From Solicola gregarius (lineage in GTDB: Bacteria; Actinomycetota; Actinomycetes; Propionibacteriales; Nocardioidaceae), in NCBI RefSeq assembly GCF_025790165.1, contig NZ_CP094970.1, positions 2,666,001 to 2,730,000 on the forward strand: a DNA stretch of 64,000 bases, in the 5' to 3' direction. Positions 24,698 through 36,065 of this stretch are shown in pieces. Position 1 is the first letter of the stretch, and every line of letters starts with the position of its first letter. The notes below the pieces were generated by a model. The model saw only the letters and a list, made by a program, of their open reading frames with translations. It was not told the DNA's origin and searched no databases. The translations under genes were made by a program, and so were the position numbers.

Positions 24698-25449
24698 CCG
24701 GCGGCGCGCGGGCGCAGCTGCCCCTGACCGGGCGTGTGGCCGAGGTTGCGCCGGTAGACGTCGATGAACGCACTCGGAGACGACCATCCGCAGTCGCGTG
24801 CGGCCTCCGTGACCGTGTGGCCCTCCGCGAGTCGGCGTACCGCATGTGCGAGACGCGCCTGCGTACGCCACTGCGGGTAGCTCATCGTCAGCTCCGAACG
24901 GAACAACCGGCTCAACGTACGCCCGCTGACCCCTACCTCGGCGGCGAGCCGGTCGGCCGTCCACGGAATCATGAGATCGGCCTGGACGACCTCGCACGCG
25001 GCGACGAGCACCGGGTTGCGCGGGCGTGGAACGTGCAGGGATCCGTGCGTTGCCCGCCGTAGCTGGTCGTACGTGACCGCGCGTACGCGGTCCAGCTCGG
25101 CATCGCAGAGCGTGCCGTCGGCCCAGCTGATGATCAGCTCGCGGAGCAGCGGCGTCACGAGTACGACGGCCGGCTCGGCGGGGTCCAACGGCGCATCGTC
25201 GCGGGGGAAGCCGACCGTGTGTGAGCGGGTCGCGCCGTGGAAGCGGTGCTCGTGCCATTCGCCTGCGGGCACCCACACGGCACGTTGCGGTGGGGCGATC
25301 CAGCTCCCGCGTTCGGTCGTCGCTTCCACCACTCCGGCGCTCGCGTACATGATCTGGTGTTCGTCGTGGCGGTGCCGGTCGATGCGCTCGCCCGAGTGGT
25401 GATCCGCGGTACGTGTCGGTGCGATGCTGGTGTGGCGGATTTTCGACAT
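24694..25449 (-). CDS. AraC-family regulator with cupin N-terminal domain
   Basis: 251-aa regulator: an N-terminal cupin (HRHDEHQIMYASAGVVEA, and AVWVPAGEWHEHRFHG) that should bind a small ligand, then two C-terminal helix-turn-helix motifs (WTADRLAAEVGVSGRTLSRLF and VTEAARDCGWSSPSAFIDVYRR). It is divergent from an FsR-like MFS gene, which it probably controls. A TACACT hexamer 8 nt from the ATG suggests a near-leaderless transcript. The end of the gene lies in MITE-like element 2; the last few residues may come from the element. Confidence 0.88.
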   Translation of the reverse strand: MSKIRHTSIAPTRTADHHSGERIDRHRHDEHQIMYASAGVVEATTERGSWIAPPQRAVWVPAGEWHEHRFHGATRSHTVGFPRDDAPLDPAEPAVVLVTPLLRELIISWADGTLCDAELDRVRAVTYDQLRRATHGSLHVPRPRNPVLVAACEVVQADLMIPWTADRLAAEVGVSGRTLSRLFRSELTMSYPQWRTQARLAHAVRRLAEGHTVTEAARDCGWSSPSAFIDVYRRNLGHTPGQGQLRPRAAG

Positions 25450-25501
25450 TTGTTGGCAGTGTATCGGAAGCGTCGTGCGGCACGCGATTCGTACGGTGGT
25501 C

Positions 25502-25515
25502 TTCGGTCAACCGAA
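25502..25515. promoter_or_regulatory. Candidate operator before the FsR-like MFS gene
   Basis: Inverted repeat TTCGGT-CA-ACCGAA, 9 bp before the ATG at 25525, in the space shared with the divergent AraC gene. May be an AraC-type or other regulator site; it could also block ribosome access. Confidence 0.35.
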
Positions 25516-25524
25516 CGGGGACAG

Positions 25525-26685
25525 ATGACGACGGCAATCTCGGCGTGGCGGCGGGTACGAATCTGGGCGGTCGCCCATGCGATCGACGACTTCTACCAGG
25601 GGCTCGTGCCCGCGATGCTTCCGTACTTCATCCTCGATCGGAACTACAGCTACGTCGCCGCCTCCGCACTCGCGATGGCGGCGAATCTGGGCAGCTCCCT
25701 GCCGCAGCCGTTTCTCGGTGTCGTCGCAGATCGCCGGAACGCGTTGTGGATGGCGCCGATAGGGCTCGCGATCGCGGGCGCGGCCGCCGGCCTGTCCGGC
25801 ACGGTCCCGGCGTACGCGATCGTGTGGGCACTGCTGCTCGCATCGGGGATCGGGGTCGCGATGTTCCACCCGGCCGCCGGAAAGGACGCCCGGGCGGAGG
25901 CCGGTGAGAGCGCGACGGCGATGAGCCTCTTCGCTGCGGGTGGCAGCGTCGGCTTCTTCCTCGCACCCGCGTTGGCGACGCCGCTGTTCGTGGAGTTCGG
26001 TGTGCGCGCGAGCGTCGTGTTCGTACCGCCGGCCCTGGTCATGGCGCTGGTACTCGCGCGGCACCAGCGCCGGCGATCGCAGGCGGCGAAGGCTGCCGTC
26101 GAGCGGACGGGGCGCGACCGTTGGGGGCCGTTCGCGCTCGTGACGGGTGTCGGCGTCGTGCGCTCGATCGTGTCGTTCGGGGTGATGACGTTCGTCGCGA
26201 TGTACTGGATCGAGCAGCTGGACTCGTCGCCGGGAATGGGCGGCGTCGCCCTTACCTGCTTCCTGATCGGCGGGGTGGTCGGGACGATCGCCGGCGGACG
26301 GATCGGAGACCGCTTCGGAGTCGTACGCGCCGCGCAGTGGGGGAGCATCGCGATGGTGCCCGCGCTCATCGCCGTACGTCTCGTCGGCGACCCGTACGTC
26401 GCGCTGCCGCTGATCGCGCTCGCCGGTGTTGCGACGAACATCCCGTTCGCGGTGCTGGTGAAGCTGGGCCAGGACTATCTGCCGAGCCGGCCGGGAACGG
26501 CGGCGGGGATCACGCTCGGCCTCGCCGTCAGCGCGGGCGGGCTGCTCGTACCCGTGCTCGGCGCGGTCGCCGACTGGCGTGGGCCGGAGGCCGTGCTCAC
26601 CGTGCTCTGCCTGGTGCCGGTCGCCGCGATCGCACTGTCCGCGTTCCTGCCGTCTCCGGTACGCGAGCGGGCCACCGTCAGGTAG
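25525..26685 (+). CDS. MFS transporter, fosmidomycin-resistance (FsR) type
   Basis: 386-aa permease with 12 predicted helices. The opening AHAIDDFYQGLVPAMLPYF and the loop GVAMFHPAAGKDAR match the fosmidomycin-resistance branch of the major facilitator superfamily. It is probably a drug or metabolite exporter. It is divergent from the AraC gene that likely controls it and ends 3 bp from the convergent EamA gene. A GGGGAC sequence before ATG 25525 is a possible ribosome site. Confidence 0.85.
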   Translation: MTTAISAWRRVRIWAVAHAIDDFYQGLVPAMLPYFILDRNYSYVAASALAMAANLGSSLPQPFLGVVADRRNALWMAPIGLAIAGAAAGLSGTVPAYAIVWALLLASGIGVAMFHPAAGKDARAEAGESATAMSLFAAGGSVGFFLAPALATPLFVEFGVRASVVFVPPALVMALVLARHQRRRSQAAKAAVERTGRDRWGPFALVTGVGVVRSIVSFGVMTFVAMYWIEQLDSSPGMGGVALTCFLIGGVVGTIAGGRIGDRFGVVRAAQWGSIAMVPALIAVRLVGDPYVALPLIALAGVATNIPFAVLVKLGQDYLPSRPGTAAGITLGLAVSAGGLLVPVLGAVADWRGPEAVLTVLCLVPVAAIALSAFLPSPVRERATVR

Positions 26686-26688
26686 GCA

Positions 26689-27522
26689 TCAGGCGGCGGC
26701 GACCAGCGACACCGCCGCAGCGGCGAGCGCGAGCCCGACCGCCTGAGTGCGGTGGATGTGTTCGCGAAGCACCACCGCGGCCAGCAGCACGGTCAGCGCG
26801 GGGTAGAGCGCCGCGACGACGGAGACGAGGGTGAGCAGTCCCGTATGCGTGGCGTAGAGGAAGGCGCCGGTCGCGGTGGCGCCGAGCGGCCCCATCATCG
26901 CAGCCCGCCACGCGAGGCGGTCGCGAGGCAGCCACGCCGTCCGAAGCAGGGTTGCCGTTGCGATCACCGAGAGCACCGACGTCACCTGCATCAGCGCGAG
27001 CGGGTACATGCCTGCGTCGCTGTCGACCTGGCCGAGGATCGCGAACATCGACCCGAAGCCGAGACCGGCGAGCACACCGTCGACGACGCCGCCACCGTCG
27101 TGCGCCGCGGCCGGGTCATCGCTCATCCGCGAGATCAGGTAGATCGCCGGGAACGCGAACACGATGCCGACCCACGCGAGCAGCGAGGGTCGGTCGCCCG
27201 TGAGCAGGCCGACGCCGACGGGAACGATCGCCGAGCCCAGCGCCGAGATCGGTGCGACCACGCTCATCCGACCGGCCGCGAGGCCTCGGTACAGGAACGC
27301 CGCACCGACACCCGCACCGATGCCGGCGACCGCGCCCCATGCCCAGTCGTGAGCGGTGACCGTACCTCCGATGGCGACCGCGAGCACCAACGCGCACACT
27401 GCCGATGACGACTGCCCGACGACGGCGATCGGCCACGGCGCGCTACGGCGGGAGAAGATGCCGCCGAGGAAGTCGGAGAGGCCGTACGCGCCGGCGGAGA
27501 CGAGTGCGAGGAGGACGGCCAC
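26689..27522 (-). CDS. EamA-family (DMT) transporter
   Basis: 277-aa membrane protein with ten predicted helices in two EamA repeats; the C-terminal repeat ends with TVLLAAVVLREHIHRTQAVGLALA, the usual EamA closing motif. Substrate unknown. The GTG at 27522 follows TAGGCT by 6 nt on the minus strand, which suggests a leaderless transcript of its own although vapC lies 59 bp upstream on the same strand. Confidence 0.87.
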   Translation of the reverse strand: MAVLLALVSAGAYGLSDFLGGIFSRRSAPWPIAVVGQSSSAVCALVLAVAIGGTVTAHDWAWGAVAGIGAGVGAAFLYRGLAAGRMSVVAPISALGSAIVPVGVGLLTGDRPSLLAWVGIVFAFPAIYLISRMSDDPAAAHDGGGVVDGVLAGLGFGSMFAILGQVDSDAGMYPLALMQVTSVLSVIATATLLRTAWLPRDRLAWRAAMMGPLGATATGAFLYATHTGLLTLVSVVAALYPALTVLLAAVVLREHIHRTQAVGLALAAAAVSLVAAA

Positions 27523-27528
27523 CAGCGG

Positions 27529-27534
27529 AGCCTA
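27529..27534 (-). promoter_or_regulatory. Leaderless -10 of the EamA gene
   Basis: Minus-strand TAGGCT, 6 nt, then GTG at 27522. Confidence 0.5.
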
Positions 27535-27581
27535 CGTCGGGCCAGGCTTTGGCCGGCGCTCGACCTCGGCGCCGATGTCGG

Positions 27582-28016
27582 CTAGCGGGCACCGACCAGA
27601 TCGGCGATGCCGTCGTCATCCGGAAGCACGTGATGCAGGCCGGGGATCTGGGAGAACGCCTTGTCGGCCGAGACAAGTGTCGCGTACTTCGAGTCGAGGG
27701 CGACGGCGGCCAGCACGGCGTCGAACGCGCCGAGCGACTCGTACCGCGTCCAGAACTCGAGCCCGTCACTTAGATGCTCCTCCTCGGAGCAGCGCAGCGG
27801 CCCGAGCAACTGCGCGAATCGGTTGGCGAGCGTCATCGCGTCATGCCGAGGACGGCGGCGAGCATGTACATGGGCGAACTCCTGGATTGCCTCCGGAGTC
27901 GTCGTCGCCTGAACGCGATTCGTGCTCACGTGGTCGAGGACTTCGAGACACGTGCGCTTGTAATGGTGCTCGCCACCAACGGCATAAACGAGCACCGTCG
28001 TATCAATAAAGATCAC
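27582..28016 (-). CDS. vapC: PIN-domain toxin (VapC family)
   Basis: 144-aa ribonuclease toxin. The PIN acidic residues are in place: MIFIDTTVLVYA (Asp at 5), TPEAIQEF (Glu), and FDAVLAAVALD (Asp), followed by ATLVSADKAF. It probably cuts tRNA or other RNA when not held by its antitoxin. The GTG at 28016 overlaps the antitoxin gene by 14 bp, a usual toxin-antitoxin arrangement. Confidence 0.9.
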   Translation of the reverse strand: MIFIDTTVLVYAVGGEHHYKRTCLEVLDHVSTNRVQATTTPEAIQEFAHVHARRRPRHDAMTLANRFAQLLGPLRCSEEEHLSDGLEFWTRYESLGAFDAVLAAVALDSKYATLVSADKAFSQIPGLHHVLPDDDGIADLVGAR

Positions 28017-28257
28017 TGTGACGCTCGTCCCGAAGCCGGTGGATCTCCTCGACGAGGCCGTCCCCTGGTGGCACCGGGATCGGCTCTGCGTTCAGGATCG
28101 CCTCCATCGCCGCACGCTTGTCGCGCCGTCGATGCTCGAGCTTCTCGTCGATCGCATCGCGGATGATCGTCGCGACCGAGACACGTTGGCGCTTCGCCTC
28201 TGCCGCCACCCGCTCATACCGCTCCTCGTCGAGCAGGAGCTGAAGGCGGCGGGTCAT
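28003..28257 (-). CDS. vapB: Ribbon-helix-helix antitoxin (VapB family)
   Basis: Antitoxin of about 84 aa, beginning MTRRLQLLLDEERYERVAAEA and VSVATIIRDAIDEKL, a ribbon-helix-helix DNA-binding fold, with a C-terminal tail (PVPPGDGLVEEIHRLRDERHS) that should wrap the toxin. I chose ATG 28257; ATGs at 28269 and 28275 are in frame but fall in or next to the operator palindrome. The pair probably represses its own promoter. Confidence 0.85.
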   Translation of the reverse strand: MTRRLQLLLDEERYERVAAEAKRQRVSVATIIRDAIDEKLEHRRRDKRAAMEAILNAEPIPVPPGDGLVEEIHRLRDERHSDLY

Positions 28258-28265
28258 GGTTGCGG

Positions 28266-28293
28266 GCATACACATACATTAGCATGTGTATGC
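28266..28293. promoter_or_regulatory. Operator palindrome of vapBC
   Basis: 10-bp arms GCATACACAT / ATGTGTATGC with an 8-nt spacer, just upstream of vapB. It is AT-richer than its surroundings and overlaps the expected -10 region, fitting autoregulation by the VapBC complex. Confidence 0.65.
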
Positions 28294-28336
28294 AGCTCCG
28301 GTGGCGACCCGTAAAGCGGCGAGGTGCCCGAGTGGA

Positions 28337-28342
28337 TAGCCT
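28337..28342 (+). promoter_or_regulatory. Leaderless -10 of purL
   Basis: TAGCCT, 6 nt, then GTG at 28349; no ribosome site. Confidence 0.5.
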
Positions 28343-28348
28343 GTCCGC

Positions 28349-30622
<2,274 letters not shown>

Positions 30623-30632
30623 CGGGTCGTAC

Positions 30633-30719
30633 GAGCACTCCCGCGGACGTGAGACGCAACGGCGAACGGCGGAGTCGGACAGGTCGCCGTTACGTCACAG
30701 ATCCGCGGGCGGGTAGCTC
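30633..30719. terminator. Long imperfect hairpin downstream of purL
   Basis: Arms CCCGCGGA...ACGCAACGGCGA and TCGCCGTTACGT...TCCGCGGG pair over most of their length, with outer GAGC/GCTC. It starts 11 bp after purL and is probably its terminator. It is unlike the A-E hairpin family in sequence. Confidence 0.5.
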
Positions 30720-30948
30720 AGGTCGCAGCGCAATCGGCGCAGGCGCGGCCCCGCGCACTACGCATCCACGCGCGTACGGGTAGCCGCAGTGCCTCGGTCA
30801 ACCGGCTGGTGGCGGATGCCCAGTCGCAGCGTCGGCAAGCACTTTGGCTTCGTACGATCTCGCGCGTCCGTTTTGCGTCGGCGAGCCCGCGGCGTGCCTC
30901 GTGCTCGCGACCCTGAGCGACCGTGTTCATCAACTGCGGTGGCGTCAT
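30718..30948 (-). CDS. Possible small basic protein
   Basis: In the ~500-bp space between purL and the sterol-carrier gene, one minus-strand frame gives MTPPQLMNTVAQGREHEARR followed by an Arg-rich stretch and four cysteines (76 aa from ATG 30948). Short actinobacterial proteins starting with a similar MxPxLM...AxxRxxE helix exist, but I see no ribosome site, so this may not be a gene. The rest of the gap (about 30965-31105) shows nothing convincing. Confidence 0.25.
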   Translation of the reverse strand: MTPPQLMNTVAQGREHEARRGLADAKRTREIVRSQSACRRCDWASATSRLTEALRLPVRAWMRSARGRACADCAAT

Positions 30949-31112
30949 GTGGCAATCAGACAACCTGAACAGCGATTGAGGTCAAGAGGTGAGTCGAGGA
31001 TCGGCGACACGACGCGGGATCCGCGAGTTCGACGGCGACCGGTACGCGCCGATGCGGTTCGAGCGGCAACTCTGAACGCTACCTCGGCGGGAAGTCGTCG
31101 GTCGTGACTTCG

Positions 31113-31118
31113 TACGAT
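31113..31118 (+). promoter_or_regulatory. Leaderless -10 of the sterol-carrier gene
   Basis: TACGAT, 6 nt, then GTG at 31125. This favours GTG 31125 over the in-frame GTG at 31104. Confidence 0.5.
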
Positions 31119-31124
31119 CGACGG

Positions 31125-31481
31125 GTGCCCGTACGCCTGACCCCGCTCGCGCCCGAGGAGTTCGAGCCGATCCGCGAACGCATCGAGAACGGCACCGCCG
31201 ATCGCTCCGATCTGCGCGCCGCGACGAAGCACCTCCTCGCCGTGCTCGCGGAGAAGGAGCCGGGGCACAGCGTCGAGGTACGCGTGCCGCCGTACGCGGC
31301 GGTGCAGTGCATCCCCGGCGCCCGCCACACGCGGGGTACGCCGCCCGCCGTCGTCGAGATGGACGCGCCGACCTGGATCGCCCTCGCGCTCGGCCGGGAG
31401 GACTGGGTGACCGCCGTGCGAGACGGCCGCGTCGTCGCCTCTGGCGAACGCTCCGACCTGTCGGCGTACCTGCCCGTCTGA
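31125..31481 (+). CDS. Sterol carrier family protein (SCP_3-like)
   Basis: 118-aa SCP2-fold protein of the short actinobacterial group. Recognisable parts are VRVPPYAAVQCIPGARHTRG and the closing VEMDAPTWIALALGREDW, then VASGERSDLSAYLPV. It probably binds a hydrophobic ligand, though no partner is known. It is often found near purine genes in actinomycetes, as here after purL. Its stop overlaps the start of the AEC transporter gene. Confidence 0.82.
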   Translation: MPVRLTPLAPEEFEPIRERIENGTADRSDLRAATKHLLAVLAEKEPGHSVEVRVPPYAAVQCIPGARHTRGTPPAVVEMDAPTWIALALGREDWVTAVRDGRVVASGERSDLSAYLPV

Positions 31482-32401
31482 TGGGGGGAGTTCTCGAGGG
31501 CTTCGGCGTCATCGGTGTCGTGATAGGGGTGGGATTCCTGGTCGCGCATCTCGGCATCATCGGTGCGGAGAGCCAGCTGCTGCTCGCTCGGCTCGTCTTC
31601 TTCGTCGCCAGCCCGGCGCTGCTGTTCAGCGTGCTTTCCGACGTGGACGCGGTCGCCGTACTGTCGTCGCGGCTCGTGGTCGCCGTGGTCAGCTTCGTCG
31701 TCGTCGCCGTGATCGCCGCCACGTTCGCCCGCCTCGTGTGGCACATGTCGCGTGGCGATGCGACGATCGCGACGCTGTGCGCGGCGTACGTCAACTCGGG
31801 CAACCTCGGCATCCCGATCGCGGTGTACGCGCTCGATGACGCGTCGGCGGTGGCGAGCGTGATGCTGTTCCAGATGCTCATCGTGTCGCCGGTGGCATTC
31901 CTGCTCCTCGACCAAGACCGCGCGGGTCGGCGACTGTCGGTGTTCAAGGTCGTCACTATCCCGTTCCGCAACCCGATCACCGTCGGCTCGCTGTTGGGGC
32001 TGCTGGTCGCGATCACCGGCTGGCAGCTGCCGTCGGCCGTTGTCGACCCGATCGACATGATCGCCGGCATGGCCGTGCCCGGGATGCTGATCGCGTACGG
32101 GGTGTCCTTGCGGCTCGGCCCGCGTCCGGGCAACGGTGCGCCGAGTCAGCAGGTGGCGGTCGCGACGGTCCTGAAGCTGGTGCTGCAGCCGGCCTGCGCG
32201 TACGGGTGTGGGTTGCTGCTCGGCCTGGAGGGCAACGCGCTGATGGCCGTGACCGTCGTCGCCGCACTGCCGACGGCCCACAACATCTTCGTGCACGCGA
32301 CGAGGTACGGACGCTCGCAGCTGCTCGCGCGCGACTCGATCTTCGTCACGACGATCCTGTCGGTGCCGGTCGTCCTGCTGATCGTCGCTGCCCTGGCCTG
32401 A
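31481..32401 (+). CDS. AEC-family transporter (auxin efflux carrier-like)
   Basis: 306-aa membrane protein with ten predicted helices. The repeated half-motifs of the family are present: CAAYVNSGNLGIPIAVYAL in the first half and MAVTVVAALPTAHNIFVHATRYG in the second. Members export organic acids; the substrate is unknown. ATG 31481 overlaps the stop of the sterol-carrier gene (TGATG), so the two are coupled. Confidence 0.88.
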   Translation: MGGVLEGFGVIGVVIGVGFLVAHLGIIGAESQLLLARLVFFVASPALLFSVLSDVDAVAVLSSRLVVAVVSFVVVAVIAATFARLVWHMSRGDATIATLCAAYVNSGNLGIPIAVYALDDASAVASVMLFQMLIVSPVAFLLLDQDRAGRRLSVFKVVTIPFRNPITVGSLLGLLVAITGWQLPSAVVDPIDMIAGMAVPGMLIAYGVSLRLGPRPGNGAPSQQVAVATVLKLVLQPACAYGCGLLLGLEGNALMAVTVVAALPTAHNIFVHATRYGRSQLLARDSIFVTTILSVPVVLLIVAALA

Positions 32402-32454
32402 CGCGCGTTCGTACGAGGCGGCCGCCTGTTGCGCGCGAGCTCGGGTGTTACTCA

Positions 32455-32460
32455 TAGGCT
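32455..32460 (+). promoter_or_regulatory. Leaderless -10 of the M20 peptidase gene
   Basis: TAGGCT, 7 nt, then ATG at 32468. Confidence 0.45.
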
Positions 32461-32467
32461 GCGTCCC

Positions 32468-33806
32468 ATGTCTGAGTCGCTCATCCGCAACGTCGCCGAT
32501 GTCCTGCCCGCCGTACGCTCCGACCTGGAGGACCTGGTCCGGATCGAATCCGTGTGGGCCGATCCCGACCGCCACGACGAGGTGCACCGCAGCGCGGAGG
32601 CCGTCGCCCGGCTGCTCCGCGAGGCCGGGTTCGCCGAGGTCGAGATCGTCACCGAAGGGTCCAGCGCACCCGCGGTCATCGCGCATCATCCGGCCCCGCC
32701 GGGCGCCCCGACCGTCCTCTTGTACGCGCACCACGACGTACAGCCCGAGGGCGACCACGAGCTCTGGGACTCCCCTCCGTTCGAGGCGACCGAGCGTGGC
32801 AGTCGGTTGTACGGACGCGGCGCGGCCGATGACAAGGCGGGCATCGCGGCACACCTCGCCGCGTTCCGGGCGCACGGGGGAAACCCTCCCGTCGGAGTCA
32901 CGGTCTTCGTCGAGGGCGAGGAGGAGTCGGGCTCGCCAACGCTCGTACCGTTCCTCGAGCGGTACCGCGACGCGCTCGCCGCCGACGTGATCGTGATCGC
33001 CGACTCCGCCAACTGGGACATCGGCGTACCCGCGCTCACGACGTCGCTGCGCGGTCTTGTCGACCTCGAGGTCGAGGTGCGTACCCTTCGAGCACGCCGT
33101 GCACTCGGGCCTGTGGGGAGGCGTCGCTCCGGATGCGCTCACGACGATGTGCCGGTTGCTCGCCTCGCTGCACGACGACGACGGCAACGTCGCGGTCGAT
33201 GGCCTGCACACGGGCACCGCGGCCGATCTCGAGTACCCGGAGGAGCGGTTGCGCGCCGAGTCCGCGATGCTCGACGGCGTGCACCAACTCGGCTCCGGCT
33301 CGGTTGTCGAACGCCTGTGGGTCAAGCCGGCGATCGCGGTGACCGGGCTGGACGCTCCGAAGGCGTCGGGTGCGTCCAACACGCTGGTCCCGAACGCGCG
33401 GGCGAAGGTCAGCATGCGAATCGCGCCGGGTACGAATCCGCAGACGGCGATGGACGCGCTCGTACAGCACCTGCGCGACCACGCGCCCTGGGGCGCCCAC
33501 GTACACGTCGAACCAGGTGAGCAGGGCGGGGCGTCGGAGATCGACGCAACCGGGCCGGCGTACGACGCGGCGCGCGCTGCGTTCCGCGAGGCGTGGGACG
33601 GTACCGATCCGGTCGACATGGGCATGGGCGGCTCGATCCCGTTCATCGCAGAGTTCGCCAAGGCGTTCCCGGACGCGTCGATCCTGGTCACCGGCGTCGA
33701 GGACCCCGACACGCGCGCCCACGGGATCAACGAAGGACTGCACCTCGCCGAGTTCGAGCGGGTGTGCATCGCCGAGACGCTGCTACTCGCCAAACTCGCC
33801 GAGTAG
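32468..33806 (+). pseudogene. M20 dipeptidase, broken by a one-base insertion
   Basis: Zinc peptidase of the M20 family (dipeptidase type). The first frame has the metal sites YAHHDVQPEGDHELW, GRGAADDKAG and EGEEESGSP, then runs VDLEVEVRT. At 33087-33088 (CCTTCGAG) the reading must shift by one base to continue EHAVHSGLWGG, the standard M20 dimerisation-domain motif, and on to the end at 33806. Removing one T gives VRTLEHAVHSGL exactly and a 445-aa protein of normal length. Either a recent inactivating mutation or an assembly error. Confidence 0.85.
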
Positions 33807-33807
33807 C

Positions 33808-33860
33808 CCCCGTGGGCGTGACGTTCGAGCGCAAAACGCCGGCGTGTCGCCGCGCAAACG

Positions 33861-33874
<14 letters not shown>
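33808..33874. repeat. Dispersed hairpin family, copy D
   Basis: Perfect 18-bp outer arms CCCCGTGGGCGTGACGTT / AACGTCACGCCCACGGGG with the family core (ACGCC-GGCGT) inside. It lies between the convergent peptidase and CoA-ligase genes and contains the CoA-ligase stop (33861-33863). Confidence 0.85.
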
Positions 33875-35417
<1,543 letters not shown>

Positions 35418-35506
35418 GGCAGCTCCCGGGGTCGGTCGGTGGCCATGACTGTGACACGCATCACGCCCCCTCGCAAGGTGCGGTTCCGGGGGTCGGAGAC
35501 GTACGA

Positions 35507-35537
35507 AGACCGCTACCCGCCAGGCGGGTAGCGGTCT
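35507..35537. terminator. Perfect 15-bp stem hairpin
   Basis: AGACCGCTACCCGCC-A-GGCGGGTAGCGGTCT, a perfect inverted repeat with almost no loop. It abuts the truncated GntP remnant and may mark the edge of a deletion or be an old terminator. Confidence 0.6.
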
Positions 35538-36023
35538 CTCGCGGGGTGGATCATCGGGCAGTCCCGGCTCGAGGAGGCGATGGCCAGCGGGTTCCGGAAC
35601 AGCGGTCAGATCCTCGTCCTCACCGGCGTCGGTGGCTCGCTCGCGGCGATCGTCAACGCGAGCGGGCTCGGCGACGTACTCCAGGACTCGTTCACCGCGA
35701 GTACGGTCGCACCGCTGATCGTGGTCTGGGGCATCGCGGCAATCCTGCATGCGGCGATCGGATCGGTCACACTCGCCGCGTTGACCGCCGCGGGGATCCT
35801 CGCTCCGGTGGTCTCCCAGCTCGGCACCGACCCCGTGCTCATCGCGCTTGCCGCCGGCGCCGGCTCGCTCTTCGCCGTGCACGTGACCGCGAACGCGTTC
35901 TGGATGCTGCAGTCGCTGCTCGGGCTGACCACCCGCGGCACCTTGAAGACGGTCACGTTCAGCGTCTCGCTCTCGTCGGTCGTGGCGCTGCTGATGGTGC
36001 TCGGGCTGAGCGTCGTCATGTAG
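35538..36023 (+). pseudogene. Remnant of a GntP-family permease (C-terminal third)
   Basis: The frame reads GWIIGQSRLEEAMASGFRN and then four or five GntP helices (VLTGVGGSLAAIVNASGLG, IGSVTLAALTAAGILAPVV, LFAVHVTANAFWMLQSLL) to a normal stop at 36023. It matches the last third of GntP permeases such as the intact one at 6990-8459, but nothing of the first two thirds is present; upstream is a hairpin and then the start of a divergent gene. No ribosome site or start precedes it. ATG 35580 could begin a 147-aa peptide but would be a fragment. Confidence 0.75.
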
Positions 36024-36029
36024 GCCGCC

Positions 36030-36056
36030 GGCGCCGGCGGTACGTACGCCGGCGCC
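36030..36056. terminator. Hairpin between convergent genes
   Basis: GGCGCCGGCG / CGCCGGCGCC perfect arms with a 7-nt loop, between the GntP remnant and the lipase-like gene. Confidence 0.6.
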
Positions 36057-36065
36057 CGGGACGAC

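Noticed and set aside
28315-28345. tRNA-Ser/Leu-like start (GCGAGGTGCCCGAGTGG) before purL
   Set aside because: Only the acceptor/D-arm-like part is there; the purL coding sequence follows with no anticodon or T arm.
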